From JAIPDZ01 sp034522175 (GTDB taxonomy: Bacteria > Desulfobacterota > DSM-4660 > Desulfatiglandales > Desulfatiglandaceae), in the NCBI GenBank assembly GCA_034522175.1, contig JAXHLQ010000001.1, forward strand, positions 2,852,001 through 2,916,000: 64,000 nucleotides of DNA, given 5' to 3'. The notes beneath the pieces were generated by a model. It saw only the letters and a program-made list of their open reading frames with translations, had not been told where the DNA came from and searched no databases. Positions 44,779 through 53,716 of the stretch are shown in pieces (the first letter of the stretch is position 1; each line of letters starts with the position of its first letter). The translations under genes and the position numbers were made by a program.

Positions 44779-45721
44779 CAGTTCCCACCTACAACGGTGC
44801 GCTCTACATAAAGGAATGTCTGAGGAGTGCGATGGCTCAGACGTTTACCGATTTGGAAATTGTCGTGGTGGATGATTGTTCAAGTGATCGGACCTGGGCC
44901 ATAGCAGAGAGTATGGCAGCGAGGGATGGGCGGATTCGAATGGTTCGCAACCCCTGCCGGCTCGGATTGGTCCAAAATTGGAATCGTTCTATTTGCCATT
45001 GCACTGGCAAATGGATCAAATTCCTATTTCAAGACGATTTGCTGCATGAGCACTGTATCGAGCGGATGTTATCCGCTGCAAATGCAGATCAAAACAGCAC
45101 GCCCAAGGCCTTTGTTGTGGGAGACCGTGATTTTTTGATCGAGGACGGGGTGGCCAATCACCTGAGGCTTTTTTACGAAAGTTCCGTCGTCACTTTAAAG
45201 GACATCTTTCAAAAGAGATCATTCATAGGGCCTGAGGCGTTATCCAAGGCCATCATAGAAAGAGGTGTGGGACTGAATTTTGTCGGGGAACCGACGTCGG
45301 TGATGGTAAAGCGGGAGATGTTCACCAAATATTCTTTTTTAACCAACATTTGATTCAATTGTGCGATTTGGAATACTGGACAAGACTCGGGACGAATGAA
45401 GGCCTGGCATACGTGCCGGAGACCTTGAGCCAATTCAGGGTACATAATCGATCTGCATCCGCCTGTAATCACGCAAACAGACGCTTTCAATTGGAACGTT
45501 TCGATAGAATCATTCTGCTCCACGACTATCTCTACCACCCTTACTACAAGAATCTGAGAAAATGGGACGATTTTGAAACGGCGTTATCCACCCATCTAAA
45601 AAATGAGTTCATGATGTTGGCAGATGGAGTCGACGCAGATGATGCGCATGATCTGATATTCTCCCTTCTTGAAAAATATCCCATCCTGAAACCCATGTGG
45701 GAGAATTCCCCATTTCGATAA
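44760..45721 (+). CDS. Glycosyltransferase family 2 protein (frameshifted)
   Basis: Repaired length is 320 residues. The first part has VSIAVPTYNGALYIKECLRS, VVVDDCSSDRTWAIAESMAA and KFLFQDDLLHEHCIERML. The frame breaks in the T run at 45335-45340; one extra T yields KYSFFNQHLIQLCDLEYWTR LG and continues through PETLSQFRVHNRSAS to the stop at 45721. That is the expected GT2 ending (DLEYWTR...FRVH). Both fragments are otherwise free of stops. It starts inside the previous gene, so the two are cotranscribed. Confidence 0.8.
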
Positions 45722-45739
45722 TCATAATCCTCCACCGTG

Positions 45740-45871
45740 ATGCAAATCATGAGATTCCGGGGGCTTCCTTTCGGTTATGGATACGATCGCAGGAAAGAGA
45801 TGATCGTTTATTACAAGAGATTGAAGCATGATTATGATCCAAGAAAGCCCCTATTTCACGTAAGACGATGA
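45740..45871 (+). CDS. Possible 43-residue basic protein
   Basis: A short ORF (MQIMRFRGLPFGYGYDRRKE, then MIVYYKRLKHDYDPRKP) fills most of the 203-base gap after the glycosyltransferase. It is basic and aromatic and has no clear ribosome site. I do not recognise it; it may be a relic or chance. Confidence 0.25.
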   Translation: MQIMRFRGLPFGYGYDRRKEMIVYYKRLKHDYDPRKPLFHVRR

Positions 45872-45924
45872 GATACCCCATAAAACAAGGCAAGTGAAAC
45901 GATGCAATTTCAGCGGAAAAAACA

Positions 45925-46896
45925 ATGAAGTTGTTTGAATTTCATGCCTTTCCAGTGTCTGAAGTACTTGGAACGCGGGTGCTTTTGATGGCTTTATGTC
46001 TGTTGATATTGGGGTTTCTCCCGTCCTACGGCAGTCAGACGCCACCGGTGAAAGTGGCCATTATTGTATCCAGGCACATTGGCCCCTATCTAGAGGCTGT
46101 TGAAGGTCTCGAATCTGTTTTGTCAGATCACTCAGGCATTGAATCGCAGATTTTTAGGCTGGAAAAACTGGATGCCGAAGAACAGAAGCAATTATTTGGA
46201 CGAAAGGGGGAGAAAGAATTTTCCATTTTCATAGCCGTTGGCCCAGCCGCTGCTTTCACAGTTTGGAAGGCGACTGGGAAACAGGAGGCCCGGACCCTGT
46301 ACCTTATGGTGTTGAACCCCGGAAAAGTCATAGGGGGAAAAAGAACCAACTGTGGGATTTCCCTAAACATTCCTGTCCAGACCCAGGTCGAAATGATCAG
46401 ACAGGGACTTCCAGGTGCGAAACGCCTTGGATTGCTTTATGATCCTGAACACAACGCCGATTTCTTTCGTCGGGCGGAAGTCTTTGCGTCAGCTTTAGAA
46501 CTTGAAGTCATTCCTCTGAGGGTGTCGTCAAAGAAGGAAATCCCTTCGGCTTTGGCGCGCCATTGGGATAATATGAATGCCATCTGGCTTATCCCCGATC
46601 GTACGGTTATATCTGAAAGCATTGTCAAATTTGTAAGCAAAGAGGCATTTTTAAGAAAGATCCCCCTAATCGGATATAACCGTTTTTTTTATGAAACGGG
46701 TGCCGCTTTGGCCTTTGTATTCAATTACAGGTCCCTTGGAGAGCAGTGTGCTCACAAAGTCCTTAGAATACTCTCCGGCGAAAACTGCCAATCCACGCCA
46801 CCCCGTTTTGAAGTCTGGATTAACAAGAGGGTGGTTGAGAAACTCGGTCTAAAGCACCCGGATGAATATTTGTCACCCATTCAAATAGGCCCCTAA
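45925..46896 (+). CDS. ABC_sub_bind-type periplasmic substrate-binding protein
   Basis: This is a 323-residue protein. The hydrophobic N-terminal segment (VLLMALCLLILGFLPSYGSQ) is a signal peptide with a long n-region. The family pattern of TrpX-like ABC_sub_bind proteins follows: VKVAIIVSRHIGPYLEAVEG, FIAVGPAAAFTVWK, GISLNIPVQTQVEMIRQGLP, RLGLLYDPEHN, IWLIPDRTV and GYNRFFYETGAALAFVFNYR. No permease or ATPase accompanies it. Instead it heads a unit of histidine kinase, sigma54 activator and TonB receptor, so it more likely presents a ligand to the sensor kinase than to an importer. Confidence 0.85.
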   Translation: MKLFEFHAFPVSEVLGTRVLLMALCLLILGFLPSYGSQTPPVKVAIIVSRHIGPYLEAVEGLESVLSDHSGIESQIFRLEKLDAEEQKQLFGRKGEKEFSIFIAVGPAAAFTVWKATGKQEARTLYLMVLNPGKVIGGKRTNCGISLNIPVQTQVEMIRQGLPGAKRLGLLYDPEHNADFFRRAEVFASALELEVIPLRVSSKKEIPSALARHWDNMNAIWLIPDRTVISESIVKFVSKEAFLRKIPLIGYNRFFYETGAALAFVFNYRSLGEQCAHKVLRILSGENCQSTPPRFEVWINKRVVEKLGLKHPDEYLSPIQIGP

Positions 46897-46939
46897 CGCA
46901 TGAAACAAGAAATGATGGGTAAAACGTGAGGGTGATTTT

Positions 46940-48361
46940 ATGAGCAAATCGGGCATACATTTACGTTTGCTCTTATGTGTCTTTGCCCTCATTACAGCCA
47001 CTACTTTCACTCTCGGTTATATGGGCATCAGTATTTCTCGCGAGTTCATTCAGAGCCGGTTCGAAAAACGTGTCGCCTTTTTGGCTAAATATCTTGCGCT
47101 CAATGCAGAATTGGGCGTTTTAATCGATAATAGAAATATGCTGAACAAACTTGCTATGAACTTGATGACCGAGGAAGACATCGCACGTGTGGTTATTTCA
47201 GATGGTAAGAAGCGAGAAATTGTCACCCAATCGAGAGAGATTCCCGGGCCCTTGTTTACAGTCAAAGAACCCGTAGTGCTTTCCGAGTCAGCACCATACG
47301 ACGAGGTTTTCGAGTGGAATTCACTTCCCGCTCAGACAGAGAAAATCATTGGATTTGTTGAGATTACTTACAGCACCGTTTACATAGAAAAGATTTTGAC
47401 AGTGATGAAAAACCGGTTCATCTGGTTTTCCGCAGGGCTGGCCTGCCTGGCCGGGCTGATATTCTATTTCCTCTCCCGTTCTATGGTGAGACCGGTGACG
47501 CAACTGGCTCAAGTCGCAAGAGAAGTCGCTCGGGGAGACATTGAATTACGTGTTCAACCGGGGAGACTTCCTGAGACAAGGGACTTGGCCATGGCCTTTA
47601 ATTCAATGCTCGATTCGATCAAATGGAACCGTGACGCCCTTGAAGACGCCTACCAGGAGATCATCCAGCAGACGACTCTGGCGGAGATGGGGAAGTTCTC
47701 TTTGATGGTTGCCCATGAATTCAAGAACCCATTGAGCATTATCAAGAGTTCATTAGATGTGTTGAAGAGTTATCCCGATGTCCCTCGAGAAGACCCGGTG
47801 ATCTTTTACATGGAGGATGAAATCGGGCGAATGAATCGGATGATTGAGGATTTTCTGGCCTTCGCCCGGCCGGGTCGACCCCGTTTTCGTCAAGTTGATG
47901 TAAGCGCCCTGATCGAGCAGATTGTGGAGAAATTCCAGCTCAGAGAGGCGGAGTCAGGGGTAGAAATCCATTCAGAGGTCCCGCCAGAGCTTTATCATGA
48001 GAGCATGGATCCGGACATGTTTTCACGGGTGATTACGAATATTCTGAAAAATGCCGTGGAGGCGGTTGCGGGTGATGGTGAAGTGTTTGTAAAGGTTTCG
48101 GTTGAAGATGAGGCATTGGAAGTAAAGATCGACGACTCAGGAGATGGCATTCAACCGGAAAGTATGGAAAAGCTCTTTGAACCCTTTTTTACCACGCGAT
48201 CAAAGGGGACCGGACTTGGTTTAGCATACGCCATGCAGGTCGTAAAGGCACACAACGGGAACATCACTGCGCAAAACAGGCGTGATAAAGGGGCCTGTTT
48301 TACCATAAGAATACCCTTAACCTATGAATATCCATCCCAGTTGAAGCAGAGTTCTCCCTGA
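46940..48361 (+). CDS. Membrane sensor histidine kinase
   Basis: This is a 473-residue protein. TM1 is about 9-30, a periplasmic sensor domain spans about 31-155, TM2 about 156-177 (FIWFSAGLACLAGLIFYFLS), and a HAMP domain follows. The HisKA motif VAHEFKNPLSIIKSS contains phospho-acceptor His259. The HATPase has N-box TNILKNAVEAV, KIDDSGDGIQPESMEKLFEP FFTTRSKGTGLGLAYAMQVV. Its partner is the sigma54 activator encoded 27 bases downstream. The preceding periplasmic binding protein is the likely signal partner. Confidence 0.92.
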   Translation: MSKSGIHLRLLLCVFALITATTFTLGYMGISISREFIQSRFEKRVAFLAKYLALNAELGVLIDNRNMLNKLAMNLMTEEDIARVVISDGKKREIVTQSREIPGPLFTVKEPVVLSESAPYDEVFEWNSLPAQTEKIIGFVEITYSTVYIEKILTVMKNRFIWFSAGLACLAGLIFYFLSRSMVRPVTQLAQVAREVARGDIELRVQPGRLPETRDLAMAFNSMLDSIKWNRDALEDAYQEIIQQTTLAEMGKFSLMVAHEFKNPLSIIKSSLDVLKSYPDVPREDPVIFYMEDEIGRMNRMIEDFLAFARPGRPRFRQVDVSALIEQIVEKFQLREAESGVEIHSEVPPELYHESMDPDMFSRVITNILKNAVEAVAGDGEVFVKVSVEDEALEVKIDDSGDGIQPESMEKLFEPFFTTRSKGTGLGLAYAMQVVKAHNGNITAQNRRDKGACFTIRIPLTYEYPSQLKQSSP

Positions 48362-48388
48362 TAAGGGAGCAGCGATGAGGGAGTGAGC

Positions 48389-49729
48389 ATGGCCCATATT
48401 CTAATTGTAGATGACGAAAAGCGAATGCGACACTTGTTGTCCATTATGCTTACGGCAAAGGGTCATCGAGTCGATCAGGCCGAGGACGGCGTGCAGGCGT
48501 TGGAGATGATCAAATCCACCCCGTTCGATATGGTCATCACGGACATAAAGATGCCTCGGCTGGACGGAATTGGCCTTCTCAAAAAGGTTCTAAAGATGGA
48601 TATCCCCTGTCCGGTTGTATTTATCACTGCCTTCGCCACCGTGGAGTCGGCAGTAGAAGCCATGCGATTGGGGGCAACGGACTACATCACAAAGCCGTTC
48701 GAGGATACCCGGATTCTTTTGACCGTGGAAAGAACCCTGAATGTGTCTCGGATAATGGCAGAAAACAAGGATCTCCGCAGAGAACTTGAAGATGCAGTCG
48801 GCAGGGAAGAAATCGTCTATGAGTCGGACGAGATGGCCGCGATAATGGATCTAACCGCCAAGGTGGCCCGTAGCGATTCGGCCGTCTTGATTACGGGTGA
48901 GTCAGGAACGGGCAAAGAACTCCTGGCCAAATATATTCACAAAGCCAGCCGCCGCAAGGATAAGCGGTTTGTCCCCGTGAACTGTGCGGCCATTTCACCC
49001 AACTTGATTGAATCTGAATTGTTCGGTCACGAAAGGGGCGCATTTACCGGGGCGGTCAAGACAAATACCGGCAAATTTGGATATGCAACGGGCGGGACCA
49101 TCTTCTTAGATGAAATTGGTGATTTGCCGTTGGATGCCCAGTCAAAGCTTTTGAGGTCGCTTCAAGAAAAGAAAATTCAAAGGGTCGGCGGAAACGAGGA
49201 GATACCCGTTAACGTGCGAGTTGTTTGCGCCACCAATCAGGACCTCCGAGGACTTGTGGAAAAAGGATCGTTTCGAGAGGATCTGTTTTTCAGGATCAAT
49301 GTCTTTCCAATTCACCCGCCGCCGCTGAGAGAGCGACCAAAAGACATCCTCCCCCTGGCCAGGCATTTTTTATCATCCATGGGCGGTGATCCGGATGCTC
49401 AATTGACCGAAGGAGCCGCCAGGGTGTTGAAGGAATATAACTGGCCGGGTAATGTAAGAGAACTGGCCAATGTGATGGAAAGGGCGATGATTCTGGAAGG
49501 GGGTAAGGCGATTTCAGCCCATACGCTCTCTTTTCTGGGCAGGGATACCCGATCCAATAGCGGCGACGCCCATTTCTCTATTCCATCTAATGGGATTTCC
49601 CTCGAAAAAGTCGAGGCGGATTTTGTAAGGCAGGCCCTTGAAATATCACGGAATAATCAGACAGCTGCAGCAAAGCTTCTTGGGCTTACCCGTGCAAAGT
49701 TCCGAGTGCTTTTAAAAAGGGTGTCGTAG
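48389..49729 (+). CDS. NtrC-family sigma54-dependent response regulator
   Basis: This 446-residue protein has a receiver domain with Asp52 (VITDIKMPRLDG) and Lys in the KPF motif. The AAA+ central domain has Walker A GESGTGKE, the sigma54-contact loop GAFTGA, Walker B GGTIFLDEIGDLP and arginine fingers. A Fis-type helix-turn-helix at the C-terminus (VEADFVRQALEISRNNQTAA AKLLGLTRA) completes it. ATG 48389 follows GGGAG; GTG 48383 is an alternative. It should activate sigma54 promoters when phosphorylated; a candidate site precedes the CAP-domain gene. Confidence 0.93.
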   Translation: MAHILIVDDEKRMRHLLSIMLTAKGHRVDQAEDGVQALEMIKSTPFDMVITDIKMPRLDGIGLLKKVLKMDIPCPVVFITAFATVESAVEAMRLGATDYITKPFEDTRILLTVERTLNVSRIMAENKDLRRELEDAVGREEIVYESDEMAAIMDLTAKVARSDSAVLITGESGTGKELLAKYIHKASRRKDKRFVPVNCAAISPNLIESELFGHERGAFTGAVKTNTGKFGYATGGTIFLDEIGDLPLDAQSKLLRSLQEKKIQRVGGNEEIPVNVRVVCATNQDLRGLVEKGSFREDLFFRINVFPIHPPPLRERPKDILPLARHFLSSMGGDPDAQLTEGAARVLKEYNWPGNVRELANVMERAMILEGGKAISAHTLSFLGRDTRSNSGDAHFSIPSNGISLEKVEADFVRQALEISRNNQTAAAKLLGLTRAKFRVLLKRVS

Positions 49730-51780
49730 TGGAACCTAAGCATCCCATAACACTGATTTTGACATTAATCGTCCTTCTGATCTCGGGCATGCCTGTTGTG
49801 GCTGGCTCTGAGGTAGTGGATCCGGTGGAAAATGATACGGTACTCATGTTCGTGGGGGAGGATATTGAAGTGCTCTCTATCGCTTCGAGGCGCGAAGAGG
49901 GTGCATGGCAGGCGCCCGCTGTGGCTCAGGTTATTACGAGAAAGGAGCTGTGGAAAGAAGGGGTGAAGACACTGAGCCAGGCTTTGGAGATGGCCCCGGG
50001 TTTCTACATGGCCCGGAGAGAATGGGGTTCGGAAGCCTATCTGCGAGGTATTCCTGACTCCACGCTGCTCCTCTACGATAACCTGGTTCCTATGGGATCA
50101 GATGTGACCAAGACCCTGGACCCCATCGATTATCAGCTTTCCCTGGCACCGGTGAAACGGGTGGAAATCGTCCGTGGTCCCGGATCGGTTTTGTGGGGTC
50201 CGGATGCATTCGCGGGAATTGTGAACGTGGTCCCGCTCACGGGAAAGGATTTGGATGGGGTTGAAACGGGGATACTGTATGGTGGGCCGGGAGATCATGG
50301 CGCGGCCTACGTGAACATGGGACGCGACGGGGGGTCGTGGGATGGGTTTCTCTCTTTAAGCGGTCGAACCGTAGAGGAGGACGACACCACGTGCAATATC
50401 GTCAGGTTCTGGGGCGACGATGGGAAAGCCTATCCATACGCGGATCGATTTGGGCAGGAACAACCGGGTCGATCCCATTACCTTGAAGCATCGGGCCGCT
50501 TTGCTTATAAAAAGTGGTTTACCCTGACAGGCCTGGTTTCCGATTACAAGAAGCCTTACGCCATCAGCGGTCCCGAAGAGAGCAGCGGGACCGAGGACCT
50601 CACCTGGCCGGAGCAGCGGAGCGGGCCGTTTGGCTTTCTCAAATTAGAGGCCACGAGGAGTCTGGGTTCCAACTCCGGCATCCGTTTTGCTGGTTACTAC
50701 AATTGGATGAATCTTGAGTACGAAATCATTGACCGCAGTTTCGATCAAAGGGAGAGGAGCTACTACGGGGAACTCATATATGATCATTCCTTTTTTGCGG
50801 GAAATGGTATGTTCACCGGTGGTGTCGCTTACAGGAAAACCGACGTGAGGAATGCGCCGATCTGGGAGAGCTACTTTCCCGATTACGTGGCGCAGGAAAA
50901 GACCACCCTTTTGCCGCTTTATACCCTCGAGGACTATGACGACAGGCTTTGGTCTATTTTCGGACAGTATACTCACAAGGTGGGGGATTTTGATTTTTCC
51001 TTAGGCCTGAGAAACGACGACCATTCACAGTATCAGGATGCCCTGAGTTACAATGCCGGCGTCGTCTGGACGCCTTCCTCGGAGTGGATGTTTAAAGCCC
51101 TTTACGGGACGGCCTATCGGACCCCTCTTCCGAGACAGCTCTTGGGAGATGAAAAACCGGAACTAGAAGAAATAGAGACCTTGAACCTGCAAATCGGGTG
51201 GAAGCCGTCTGAACGGTACGGCGTGAATGTAGGCGGTTTTGCCAGCAAAATCAGGAACCATATTATGGAAGATCCCTATGCGGGTCTTTCGGAGCCGAAT
51301 CATCAAAAGATCTACGGGGTTGAGTTGAATGGTTATTTCTCCCCTCTCAAAACGCTGGAGTTTTCCGCCAATTTGACCCTCCAAAACAACAGCGGTCCTG
51401 ATGAGACCTATCGCTATATCAAATACTGGGACCCCGATCCCCATTACGAGGAACTGAATTTTCCGTACGATACTGGGCCCAAAAGATTGTTCAATCTGAC
51501 GAGTACCTGGAGACCTATCGAAAAAGTGACGGTTTTTGCGAGGCTTGGCTATCATTCATCCACTCAATTGATCTACCCGAGGGCCAATCGCTTCCAAACC
51601 ATACCCGGCGCCTGGGTCTTGGACGCCACAACAACCGTTAAAGACATTGCTGTTCCCGGGCTGGATCTCCAGGTCTCTTTCAGAAATCTGACCAATAATC
51701 ATTACGAGACGCCGGGTACCTACAGCACCATATCGGGAGAGCCCTTCACAGCAGAGGTGATGTTGAGAAAACGGTGGTAG
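49729..51780 (+). CDS. TonB-dependent outer-membrane receptor
   Basis: This 683-residue protein from GTG 49729 overlaps the regulator's stop by one base. It has a signal peptide ending near VVAG, a TonB-box-like DIEVLSIASRR, a plug domain (APAVAQVITRKELWKEGVKT, MAPGFYMARREWGSEAYLRG, VEIVRGPGSVLWGPDAFAGI VNVV) and a 22-strand-type barrel ending in the aromatic strand FTAEVMLRKRW. It resembles siderophore, cobalamin or colicin I-type receptors; the ligand is unknown. No tonB or exbBD is in the window. Coupling to the two-component pair suggests ligand-dependent regulation. Confidence 0.92.
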   Translation: MEPKHPITLILTLIVLLISGMPVVAGSEVVDPVENDTVLMFVGEDIEVLSIASRREEGAWQAPAVAQVITRKELWKEGVKTLSQALEMAPGFYMARREWGSEAYLRGIPDSTLLLYDNLVPMGSDVTKTLDPIDYQLSLAPVKRVEIVRGPGSVLWGPDAFAGIVNVVPLTGKDLDGVETGILYGGPGDHGAAYVNMGRDGGSWDGFLSLSGRTVEEDDTTCNIVRFWGDDGKAYPYADRFGQEQPGRSHYLEASGRFAYKKWFTLTGLVSDYKKPYAISGPEESSGTEDLTWPEQRSGPFGFLKLEATRSLGSNSGIRFAGYYNWMNLEYEIIDRSFDQRERSYYGELIYDHSFFAGNGMFTGGVAYRKTDVRNAPIWESYFPDYVAQEKTTLLPLYTLEDYDDRLWSIFGQYTHKVGDFDFSLGLRNDDHSQYQDALSYNAGVVWTPSSEWMFKALYGTAYRTPLPRQLLGDEKPELEEIETLNLQIGWKPSERYGVNVGGFASKIRNHIMEDPYAGLSEPNHQKIYGVELNGYFSPLKTLEFSANLTLQNNSGPDETYRYIKYWDPDPHYEELNFPYDTGPKRLFNLTSTWRPIEKVTVFARLGYHSSTQLIYPRANRFQTIPGAWVLDATTTVKDIAVPGLDLQVSFRNLTNNHYETPGTYSTISGEPFTAEVMLRKRW

Positions 51781-51868
51781 GAGACTGGCTAAATCTAACC
51801 AGACGTGGTCCGATATGACCAGTGTCCGAATAGAAAACCCGCTGGGAGCGGTCAAACGCAGGGCGGCA

Positions 51869-51883
51869 TGGACACTGAAATGC
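51869..51883 (+). promoter_or_regulatory. Weak sigma54-like -24/-12 element
   Basis: The sequence TGG-N10-GC (GG at 51870-51871, GC at 51882-51883; TGGACACTGAAATGC) has the invariant spacing of a sigma54 promoter. It lies about 30 bases before ATG 51912 and one gene after a sigma54 activator. The flanking bases match the consensus only partly. Confidence 0.3.
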
Positions 51884-51911
51884 GGTACGTTTTTTGCATA
51901 TATATTTTGGC

Positions 51912-53402
51912 ATGTTTAAGATTGTTAAAATATCACTTTTTGTACTAACCCTGCTACTGGGCACGTCTCAGCAGGTATTTTCAGAAGCGTCCGATCCTTC
52001 TGAGGAAGAGGTCTACTTTCTTTTCTTGATCAATGAGGCGAGAAAAGATCCTCTCGGTATGGCAGAGTATCTGGGATTAGACCGTGAGGCAATTCTCCAG
52101 GATCTCCCCCAGTTAAAAGAGATTTTAACAGCGGGGGTTCCTCCCCTAAAATTTGATCCTAAGCTTTATAAGGCTGCTGTCGGTCATACTGCGGAAATGC
52201 TTAAGGAGAACTATTATGCACACGATGCCCTCGATGGCCGAACCTATGGGGAACGAATCAGAGAATCCGGTTACCTGGCGGTCGTAAACGGAGAGTCGCT
52301 GGGCATGCTGAGCTTTCAAAACTTCATCGCGCCCGAGGAGGCTGTGGAGGCCATTTTCAAATCCATATTTCTTGATGAGTTAGATCCCGCGACCCAGGCG
52401 GAGCGGAATATCCTCAATCCTGAGATAACGGAGGCAGGAATCGCTCTCGGCAGCGGTCCATTCAACATGAACGGTTTCAGCTTAAACGCCTATCTAACCA
52501 CGTTGGATTTTGGAAAGCCTGTTGTCGACACAGAGGCAGTTGAAGCGATACTTGTCGGTATGCTGAACGTGGCGAGAAGTGATCCCGGCCTGGCTTTTCT
52601 GGGCGCCGGTATTGATGCGGAGCGTGCCGCGAAGGCGTATGGTGATCTCGCGTCGGCCTTGACCCGGTCTCTCGCCCCTCTGGCCTGGAACAATGAACTA
52701 CATGGGGCTGCCTCGGCACATAATCGGGATATGCACGAACAGGGCTATTTTGATACGGTTTCATTGGATGGGCTGACGGCTTTTGATCGGGTGGCCACCA
52801 CGGGGTATGATGCGGTCTGCGTTGGTGAAAGTTTAGATGAGGTATTCATCGCGTTGGGCGGTGAACAGAGTCTTGACGCATTTGATGTGGCCTATAAACT
52901 CTATGAGAGCATTCTACACAAGGATACGAACCCGGAATTCAATAGCGAACGCAATATCTTTCACCCATTCGTAACCGAGATTGGCATATCGGTGGAGACG
53001 AGTTCCAGGGTGCCCGACGGAGGGGATGAGCAACTCATCGGTATTGTCCTCGTTGCTGATTTTGCAGAGCCCCTTGAGCAGAGATATTTTCTCATGGGGA
53101 CGGTCTACGAGGACCATAACAAGAATGGGGTTGTCGACAAAAATGAGGCGATTCAAGGTATTACCATTCGACTCAGCCCGGGTGAGGGTGCGGTTGGGCC
53201 AGAAATTGTCACGCAGAGCGGTCCCACGGGTCGATATCAGATCGATGTGTCACAGCTGCCGACTAATTTTATGGAGATGTATGTGGATTGGCAGGGAGAT
53301 GCCATCGGACCTTTTGGATTGATTGTAGCACCCATCAGGAAGAACCTTCTGAGGAACCTCAGGATTACTGAGTCCAAAAAGAAATGGGGCATATACTACT
53401 GA
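51912..53402 (+). CDS. Secreted protein with two CAP/SCP-like domains
   Basis: This is a 496-residue protein. Signal peptide MFKIVKISLFVLTLLLGTSQ Q..FSEA. The first CAP-type domain spans about 30-200 (FLINEARKDPLGMAEYLGLD, VGHTAEMLKENYYAHDALDG) and the second about 205-390 (AILVGMLNVARSDPGLAFLG, ASAHNRDMHEQGYFDTV, GESLDEVF). Both have the conserved His and Glu of the CAP cavity. A C-terminal strand-rich domain with an EF-hand-like loop (EDHNKNGVVDKNEAI) resembles an SdrD B-like or Cna-B-like fold. Extracytoplasmic; catalytic role unknown. ATG 51912 is used because the TTG at 51894 adds six non-signal residues. Confidence 0.82.
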   Translation: MFKIVKISLFVLTLLLGTSQQVFSEASDPSEEEVYFLFLINEARKDPLGMAEYLGLDREAILQDLPQLKEILTAGVPPLKFDPKLYKAAVGHTAEMLKENYYAHDALDGRTYGERIRESGYLAVVNGESLGMLSFQNFIAPEEAVEAIFKSIFLDELDPATQAERNILNPEITEAGIALGSGPFNMNGFSLNAYLTTLDFGKPVVDTEAVEAILVGMLNVARSDPGLAFLGAGIDAERAAKAYGDLASALTRSLAPLAWNNELHGAASAHNRDMHEQGYFDTVSLDGLTAFDRVATTGYDAVCVGESLDEVFIALGGEQSLDAFDVAYKLYESILHKDTNPEFNSERNIFHPFVTEIGISVETSSRVPDGGDEQLIGIVLVADFAEPLEQRYFLMGTVYEDHNKNGVVDKNEAIQGITIRLSPGEGAVGPEIVTQSGPTGRYQIDVSQLPTNFMEMYVDWQGDAIGPFGLIVAPIRKNLLRNLRITESKKKWGIYY

Positions 53403-53440
53403 TAGGGCCTGTTGAGGGTGATGATGAAATGAAAAAAGCG

Positions 53441-53469
53441 TTGACAAATTCAGAGGATTGTGATATCTA
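53441..53469 (+). promoter_or_regulatory. Possible promoter in the gap before the secreted-protein gene
   Basis: A perfect TTGACA (53441-53446) is followed after 17 bases by TATCTA (53464-53469), a weak -10. It lies in the 314-base gap 53403-53716, which holds no gene I can see. The leader would be about 240 bases. Confidence 0.3.
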
Positions 53470-53716
53470 CGAACGGTGAAATGAGGAAAAGCCCTGACAA
53501 GAACTGTGGAATTCAGCTTAGGGTCTGTGAAACGCGAATATACACTCTAAAATTTAGGTGAAAGATTGAAGTGATCGAGTTAAATGAGATGCATAATACA
53601 AACATTTAGTTTCAGGGGGAGGTGATAGATCGGGGAAAAGGCTGCGACATTTCGTTTGATGTTTTAGTTTAAGTTAACTTTCAGAATTAATTTTATTTAC
53701 AAAGGAGGAAATGAGG

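Noticed and set aside
44760..45721. Two separate glycosyltransferase genes
   Set aside because: The second part lacks any GT2 N-terminal motif, and one added T in the T6 run joins the two into a normal-length enzyme.
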